Assembly (NCBI GenBank): GCA_002869385.1
Contig: PKTB01000007.1
Coordinates: 16,729 to 80,728 of the forward strand
Reading direction: 5' to 3'
Origin: Marinilabiliales bacterium
GTDB taxonomy: Bacteria > Bacteroidota > Bacteroidia > Bacteroidales > ML635J-15
DNA: 64,000 bases
Position 1 is the stretch's first letter. Each line of letters begins with the position of its first letter. Positions 58,540 through 64,000 of this stretch are shown piece by piece. The position numbers and the translations under genes were made by a program. Below the pieces are notes generated by a model. That model saw only the letters and a program-made list of their open reading frames with translations. It was not told where the DNA came from and searched no databases.

Positions 58540-59963
58540 AAACATTAAAAATTGCTGAATTATTATTTTTAATACTCTTAGGGTGCAATGGTATGTTTGC
58601 ACAAGGGGTTTCAATAAATATGACGGGAACAGAACCTGATCCATCGGCTATACTGGATGTAAGCAGTGAAACTCAAGGAATATTGATTCCCCGAATGACA
58701 ACAGCACAGCGCGATGCAATAAGCACACCCGCACAAAGTCTGCTGATATTTAACTCAACTGACAATTGTTTACAGTTATACAATAATCCTGAAGCCCGAT
58801 GGGAAAATATTTATTGTATGGGTAATTGTAATCCATTAATTACAACACACCCGGTAAATACAGAATGTTGCGAAAACGGTAATGCCAATTTTAATGTAAT
58901 TGCAACAGGGACAGGCTTAAGTTACCAATGGCAGGAAAATGTCGGAAGTTCCTGGGTTGATCTGTCTGATGGCGGGATATACTCGGATGTTACAACATCA
59001 ACACTAAATTTAACAAATGTAAATTCGGGTATTGACGGGTATAAATACCGATGTGTGGTATCCGGATCATGCGAACCGTATGCTACGTCCAATGAAGCAG
59101 AGTTAAGCATCTTTATACAACCTGGTGATCCAACTGCTGGAACACATGTTCCCGGAGAATATCAAATAGAATGGAACTGGAACTCTGTATCTGGTGCAAC
59201 AGGGTACAAATATAATACTGTAGATGAATACAGTACTGCTATAGATAATGGCAGTAGTACTGCATATACTCAAACATCATTGGATTGTGAAACCGCCTAT
59301 ACACTGTATGTATGGGCTTATAATAACTATTGTAATCCATCTGGTTCAACTAGTCTGAATGAAACGACAAGCTTATGTCCACCATGTGGAGGACTAACAT
59401 CTGTAACAGATTATGATGGGAATAATTACAGTACAGTAGAGATTGGAGATCAATGTTGGATGGGAGCGAATTTAAATGTAACACATGATCCTGAAGGAAA
59501 CAGTATTACCAGATATTGTTATAATAATAATTCTGCAAATTGCAATACTTATGGTGGATTGTATACGTGGAGTACAATAATGGATGGAGCCACAAGTACA
59601 AACGCCAACCCAAGTGGTGTTCAAGGTATTTGTCCTGATGGTTGGCATGTACCAAGTGTGTCTGAATGGTCAGAATTAGAAAATTATTTAACCAGTAATG
59701 GATTTCCTAGTGTAGAAGCTATCGCAATTAAGTCGACATCTGGATGGGATAGCGGTGGAAACGGAACCGATAATTTTTCCTTTACTGGTTTACCAGCAGG
59801 TTATGGAGGTAGTACAACTACATTTTCATTTCTTGGTCAAAGAGCGGCATGGTTCACAACTGTTGAGAATGAAGCAGTACGGTTGTTTTATAATAGTAAT
59901 GTAATTGAATATTATGTATTACCTGCTGGTTATAAACCTGGGTTAAGATGTGTAAAAGACTAA
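58536..59963 (+). CDS. secreted FISUMP-domain protein with Ig-like domain
   Basis: A 475-residue protein with a signal peptide (LLFLILLGCNGMFAQ), the N-terminal strand GVSINMTGTEPDPSAILDVS then GILIPRMTTAQRDAI found in many Bacteroidota exported proteins, an Ig-like segment (NANFNVIATGTGLSYQWQEN), a fibronectin type III-like segment, and a C-terminal Fibrobacter succinogenes major paralogous domain (DQCWMGANLNVTHDPEG, CPDGWHVPSVSEWSELENYL, LRCVKD). The FISUMP domain is linked to the cell surface; its activity is not known. Frame intact. Confidence 0.82.
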   Translation: MKTLKIAELLFLILLGCNGMFAQGVSINMTGTEPDPSAILDVSSETQGILIPRMTTAQRDAISTPAQSLLIFNSTDNCLQLYNNPEARWENIYCMGNCNPLITTHPVNTECCENGNANFNVIATGTGLSYQWQENVGSSWVDLSDGGIYSDVTTSTLNLTNVNSGIDGYKYRCVVSGSCEPYATSNEAELSIFIQPGDPTAGTHVPGEYQIEWNWNSVSGATGYKYNTVDEYSTAIDNGSSTAYTQTSLDCETAYTLYVWAYNNYCNPSGSTSLNETTSLCPPCGGLTSVTDYDGNNYSTVEIGDQCWMGANLNVTHDPEGNSITRYCYNNNSANCNTYGGLYTWSTIMDGATSTNANPSGVQGICPDGWHVPSVSEWSELENYLTSNGFPSVEAIAIKSTSGWDSGGNGTDNFSFTGLPAGYGGSTTTFSFLGQRAAWFTTVENEAVRLFYNSNVIEYYVLPAGYKPGLRCVKD

Positions 59964-59985
59964 AATAATAATTAAAAAAAATGTT

Positions 59986-60948
59986 ATGAAAATCTATTTA
60001 AAATTAATAATGCTTGTATGTTTTGTTTTATTTCTTGAACAAATCGCTGTATCACAAAATGTAGGAATAAATGTAACCGGTGCAGAACCAAATGAGAAGG
60101 CATTGCTGGATATTGATGTATCTGGAACCAACCCTAAGGGACTGCTTATACCACGTATAACAGATGAAGAAAAACTATCGATTACAGCGCCAATACCAGA
60201 ATCTCTAATGATTTATAACACAACAACCCAATGTTTTGAGGCTTATAATGGAACCGGGTGGATTTGCATTGGATGTATTGATGGAGAGGTGCCAGCTACT
60301 TTTAATACAGGAGTAGTGGAAGTTCAGAATTTATATACTGGGAGAATATGGATGGATAGGAATCTTGGTGCAAGTCATAAAGCATATTTTATGCAAGACA
60401 CTCTTGCATACGGGGATTTATATCAGTGGGGTCGGAGAGCAGATGGACATCAGAATAGATATAGTGAGGTTACAGATTTGCAAACGCCTTTTAACAATCC
60501 AGGACATCCGTATTTCATATCCGAATCCGATGGTGGTACTGGCAGTTTCATTAATTGGAGAAATCCAGGGAACGATAATTTTTGGCAAGGAGTTAATGGT
60601 ATAAACAATCCTTGTCCTAGTGGTTTCAGGGTTACCACAGCTCTTGAATGGGAACTAGAATATTTAACCTGGCCTACTCAAGATGCTACAGGGGCTTTTA
60701 ATTGTCCAAGAAAGTTTGTCCCTGCTGGAAGAAGATTTGCCGTATATGATGGCGCTTTAAATGATGTTGGAACAAATGGTCGCTATTGGACTAGCACTTT
60801 TATTCCAGGAACGTCATTTGCAAAAATTCTTTGCTTTGGTAGTACTGGCGTAATTATATATGATAATACTAATGGTGGTGAATTTTCCGGTGGCTATTAC
60901 GTTGCTGGAAGGACAACAGGAGCAAGTATTAGGTGTATCAAAGATTAG
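59986..60948 (+). CDS. secreted FISUMP-domain protein
   Basis: A 320-residue protein, a shorter relative of its upstream neighbour: signal peptide (LIMLVCFVLFLEQIAVSQ), the shared strand NVGINVTGAEPNEKALLDID then GLLIPRITDEEK, and a C-terminal FISUMP-like domain (GRIWMDRNLGASHKAYFMQD, NNPCPSGFRVTTALEWELEY, ASIRCIKD). The Ig-like and fibronectin parts of the neighbour are absent. The two genes are 22 bp apart and clearly related, so a local duplication is likely. Confidence 0.82.
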   Translation: MKIYLKLIMLVCFVLFLEQIAVSQNVGINVTGAEPNEKALLDIDVSGTNPKGLLIPRITDEEKLSITAPIPESLMIYNTTTQCFEAYNGTGWICIGCIDGEVPATFNTGVVEVQNLYTGRIWMDRNLGASHKAYFMQDTLAYGDLYQWGRRADGHQNRYSEVTDLQTPFNNPGHPYFISESDGGTGSFINWRNPGNDNFWQGVNGINNPCPSGFRVTTALEWELEYLTWPTQDATGAFNCPRKFVPAGRRFAVYDGALNDVGTNGRYWTSTFIPGTSFAKILCFGSTGVIIYDNTNGGEFSGGYYVAGRTTGASIRCIKD

Positions 60949-60959
60949 TTATGTAAATT

Positions 60960-62345
60960 ATGAAACAGACAATATTTTTTATATTGATTATCTTATCATG
61001 TGTGATTGGTTATTCACAGAAACAGATTAATGTACATCTTGCATATAATGCTTCTACAAAAATATATCTCTATACGTTTGATGGATTTAATAAAACTCTT
61101 GCAGACAGTGGAATAACGAATGAAGAAGGAAAGGTAACATTGATCAGTCCTAAAAATTATAAAGGAATGGGTATTGTTAGCTTGGAAAATGCAGGGGATA
61201 TTTTTGTAGTTCTTGGAGAAAAGAATGTTGATATAAATATGAAAACTTTACAGGATTATTATAATCCAAGAATACAAAGTAAAGAGAACGTTTTATTTGA
61301 TGAATTGATGCTCAAGCATCAAAAAAACAAAAAGATATTATTTGGACTATATTGGTTAAAGCCATTGTATGAAGGGGAGAATGATAAATCTGAAAATTTT
61401 ATTATTCATGAGATAGACAGTATAGAAAAAGTTGAAAAAGGACTTATTGCTGAATTGCCAGAGAGCATGTATATTTCATATTATCTTCCGCTCCGTTGGT
61501 ATGTTGAATCCATTCCAGGATCACTACAGGGGACGGGTGAAAAGATCCCCGTACTTATAAACGATTTTTTAAAAATTGATTTTAGTGATGACCGTATATG
61601 GCACAGTGGACTTTTAAACGGGTTACTGGAAAATTATTTGATTATGTGCGAGTCTGCAGGTGTTAATTCTCCACAGTTTGATTCTGTTTATACACTTGTA
61701 AATTCTGCAACCGACTTTATTTTTCAGACGATTAAAGGCGATCCTGAAAAAACCAATGAAATGGCTGGATATTTATTCAAATTGTATGAGAAGAGGAGCC
61801 TTTTTCCATGTGCCGAATATTTAAGTTTGTATTTCCTTGAAGATACTGAAAATTACTGTTTGATCACTGACAAGTTGAACAGGCAAATGGAACAATACAG
61901 GGTGATGAGAAAAGGAAATCCTTCTCCTGATATTGTTTTTAATGATCCGCTTGACAAGTATAATAAACTTAGTGAAATAGACAGCTATTATACACTGGTG
62001 TTCTTTTGGGCTTCGTGGTGTGGTCACTGTATGAAGGAACTCCCCAAACTTTTAGCTTTAAACGACAAACTTGTTGAAAATAGCATCCAGGTATTAACAG
62101 TATCATTAGATACAGATGAAAAAGATTTTAAAGAGGCTATTCAATATTATCCCTGGTTAAATTATTGTGATTTCAAATCTTGGGATGGTAATGCCGCAAA
62201 GAATTTCTATGTTTATGCAACCCCGACAATTTACCTGATTAACAATAATACCGGATCAATTGTAATTAAATTAGCAGATGGCAGGCAACTGGAAGCATTT
62301 ATTGATCAGGGGTATCTTAACAATATGTTAGGAACAAAAAAATGA
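60960..62345 (+). CDS. TlpA/ResA-like thiol-disulfide oxidoreductase
   Basis: A 461-residue protein with a signal peptide (FFILIILSCVIGYSQ). An N-terminal strand-rich DUF4369-like region is followed by a helical part and a C-terminal thioredoxin domain with WASWCGHCMKELPKLL (active-site CGHC) near residue 350 and the cis-Pro in ATPTIYLINN. This design is common for periplasmic Bacteroidota TlpA-like proteins, which reduce or rearrange disulphides in exported proteins. Its neighbours are Cys-containing secreted proteins, so a supporting folding role is plausible. Confidence 0.88.
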   Translation: MKQTIFFILIILSCVIGYSQKQINVHLAYNASTKIYLYTFDGFNKTLADSGITNEEGKVTLISPKNYKGMGIVSLENAGDIFVVLGEKNVDINMKTLQDYYNPRIQSKENVLFDELMLKHQKNKKILFGLYWLKPLYEGENDKSENFIIHEIDSIEKVEKGLIAELPESMYISYYLPLRWYVESIPGSLQGTGEKIPVLINDFLKIDFSDDRIWHSGLLNGLLENYLIMCESAGVNSPQFDSVYTLVNSATDFIFQTIKGDPEKTNEMAGYLFKLYEKRSLFPCAEYLSLYFLEDTENYCLITDKLNRQMEQYRVMRKGNPSPDIVFNDPLDKYNKLSEIDSYYTLVFFWASWCGHCMKELPKLLALNDKLVENSIQVLTVSLDTDEKDFKEAIQYYPWLNYCDFKSWDGNAAKNFYVYATPTIYLINNNTGSIVIKLADGRQLEAFIDQGYLNNMLGTKK

Positions 62346-62354
62346 TATAATATT

Positions 62355-64000
62355 ATGAAAAATAAAATTACTTACATATTATTAATAATTCTGATTGTTT
62401 TATTGGTTGTACCACATTTGACAAAAGCACAGAATAATATTTTAGTCCTCAATGGAGCTAAAATCGTTTTGAACGGAGGCCGTAAAGATACATGTATAAA
62501 CCTGGTAATAAATCAGGCACACACCTCGGGGATACAGCGAAATTCCGGGTATATCATATCAGAAAAACAGTACAATTATATAAAATGGATTACATGTACT
62601 GCAAGCGGGACTTATGTAATGCCATTCGGGCTTGAAGATGATTATATCCCGTTTTCGTTTACAAAGAAAAACGGAAATGTTGACTTAAGTTTTTCTACCT
62701 GGGGAACAAACCAGCAAAATATACCCCATCCTGACCAGAGCAGTGTTGCCGGGGTTAATAATATGGCAGAAGAAACAGACTCGATTGTTTATGCAATTGA
62801 CAGGTTCTGGGATATCGTTTCAACAGGAGCGGTAAGTGCTTATATTACATTTTCTTACAGGGGAGTTGAAAATACAAAAGAAACCCCTCAGAGTATTGTA
62901 AAAGCACAGCACTGGAATGGTAACTTCTGGGATGACCCAGTTGGATTAGGAAATGTTGGAGTAATAAGTGGTGTAGGAACTGTTGGCCCAATAGCTGATA
63001 TTTGCACTTTTTCGCCATGGGTTTTGGTAATAAACTCTCCATGTATTCCTGCATATAATTATGTTAGTGAAGAAATATGCGAAGGAGAAAGTATTTATTT
63101 AGCAGGAGAATACCAAACTGAACCTGGAGTATATTATGATATTATTTATGAAGGGAGTGTAAGCGGGTGTGATAGCATTATTGAGACAACGCTTATAGTA
63201 TATGACAATCCTTATTTTAATTCAATTTTGGTAACAGATGTTACAACTTGTACGGAGCCTCATGACGGAGAAATTGTTGTTGAGGCTGTAGGAGGAAATG
63301 CTCCTTATGAATTCAGTTTTCAGGGGGGGAACTATTCATCAAATAACACATACGGAGGATTAAGTGTTGGCGCATATTTGTTAGATGTTATAGATGCGAA
63401 TGGATGTGGTAGCGATACGATTGTCTTAGTTGAAAATAATACTGGGTTTTATATTGATTCTGTGGAAGTCTCAGAACTTACATGTTATGGTGATACTGAT
63501 GGACAGTTAATAATATACTCAGAAAATGCAGTGAGTTACAGTATTGATAATGGAGACAATTTTAGTGCTAACAATACTTTTATAGGTCTTATGTCAGGAG
63601 TTTATTATGTAATTGCTAGAGATGGCGGAGGCTGTGAAGATATTATTGTTGCTTATGTTAGCGAACCAGATGAAATAGAAATAACACATATTCACTTTGA
63701 TGCTACTTGTGGTGAAAGTGATGGTTCTGCAAGTGTGATTGTAACAGGTGGTACACCGCCATATTTATATTTATGGTCTAATGGAAGTACTACACAGGGG
63801 GTAAATAATATTGAAGCTGGTGAGTATGGTATAAGTGTTACCGATGCCAACGGATGTACTATGTCTGAAACAGTTGTAGTCGGCAATACAGGGAATAATA
63901 TAGAACTCGGAAGCCCGTCATTTTCGAATATAAATTGCTATGGCAATGAAAATGCCTGGATCAAAATAAATATTACAGAGGGAACCGGACCTTTTACTAT
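62355..64000 (+). CDS. SprB-repeat surface protein, 3' end cut by window edge
   Basis: The frame opens at ATG 62355 and is still open at the window end (over 548 codons). It has a signal peptide (LLIILIVLLVVPHLTKAQ), a non-repeat region of about 220 residues (NNILVLNGAKIVLNGGRKDT), and then SprB-type repeats (CTEPHDGEIVVEAVGGNAPY, CGESDGSASVIVTGGTPPYL then YLWSNGSTTQGVNNIEAGEY). A C-terminal sorting domain is expected beyond the window. Such proteins are large adhesins moved to the surface by T9SS. No internal stop in the visible part. Confidence 0.85.
   Translation, partial: MKNKITYILLIILIVLLVVPHLTKAQNNILVLNGAKIVLNGGRKDTCINLVINQAHTSGIQRNSGYIISEKQYNYIKWITCTASGTYVMPFGLEDDYIPFSFTKKNGNVDLSFSTWGTNQQNIPHPDQSSVAGVNNMAEETDSIVYAIDRFWDIVSTGAVSAYITFSYRGVENTKETPQSIVKAQHWNGNFWDDPVGLGNVGVISGVGTVGPIADICTFSPWVLVINSPCIPAYNYVSEEICEGESIYLAGEYQTEPGVYYDIIYEGSVSGCDSIIETTLIVYDNPYFNSILVTDVTTCTEPHDGEIVVEAVGGNAPYEFSFQGGNYSSNNTYGGLSVGAYLLDVIDANGCGSDTIVLVENNTGFYIDSVEVSELTCYGDTDGQLIIYSENAVSYSIDNGDNFSANNTFIGLMSGVYYVIARDGGGCEDIIVAYVSEPDEIEITHIHFDATCGESDGSASVIVTGGTPPYLYLWSNGSTTQGVNNIEAGEYGISVTDANGCTMSETVVVGNTGNNIELGSPSFSNINCYGNENAWIKINITEGTGPFT

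Overview
The window is AT-rich DNA from a member of the Bacteroidota, probably a Bacteroidales/Marinilabiliales-like marine or sediment lineage. The evidence is type IX secretion (T9SS) sorting domains, gliding-motility-type C-terminal domains, SprB, PKD and choice-of-anchor-L adhesins, DUF6266 proteins, FISUMP (Fibrobacter succinogenes major paralogous) domains, and promoters with the Bacteroidota -7 box TAnnTTTG. I cannot name the species.

Layout. 1-12.7 kb is a stable chromosomal backbone: a partial TonB, two tandem PKD lipoproteins, rlmF, a DMT exporter, an SDR, an esterase, an exbB-exbD-tonB operon, transaldolase, tsaC and trkH. At 12.77-12.95 kb are a tRNA-Pro and a degenerate tandem copy. 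13-27.7 kb is an accessory region: DUF6266 pair, J-domain protein, a 1.6 kb G-rich ORF-free stretch, an LRAT-like protein, an operon with a sigma-like factor, an ImmA/IrrE protease and a ComEC-like metallo-beta-lactamase, small peptides, a toxin-antitoxin-like pair, a KAP-like NTPase and an exonuclease-BRCT protein. pruA lies at 28.2-29.8 kb. 29.8-43.9 kb holds a secreted PHP-domain protein, a two-component system and a giant adhesin, set among arrays of palindromic repeats. 44-55.8 kb is a defence-like island of four modules: HD/guanylate-kinase-like/four-TM/IMPase operon; protease-methyltransferase fusion; PD-(D/E)XK protein; restriction-modification locus. Copies of one AT-rich repeat family bracket these modules. 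56-64 kb is a run of T9SS or secreted proteins with a TlpA-like thiol oxidoreductase.

Most unusual property. Thirteen genes carry 16 single in-frame stop codons (11 TAA, 3 TAG, 2 TGA) with the frame and family similarity continuing on the far side; I found no clear frameshift. All 16 are compatible with one change, G to T at the first base of a Glu (GAA/GAG) or Gly (GGA) codon. Most are in accessory genes and none in the core genes here. A G:C to T:A mutator, oxidised-DNA sequencing artefact, or (less likely) readthrough could explain this.

Best candidate new systems: the four-gene operon at 44281-46873, whose parts suggest nucleotide-signal synthesis, turnover and a membrane effector; the trypsin-like protease fused to a SAM methyltransferase at 47126-48511; and the ImmA/IrrE-MBL operon at 18526-22395. 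Their functions are inferences from domain content.
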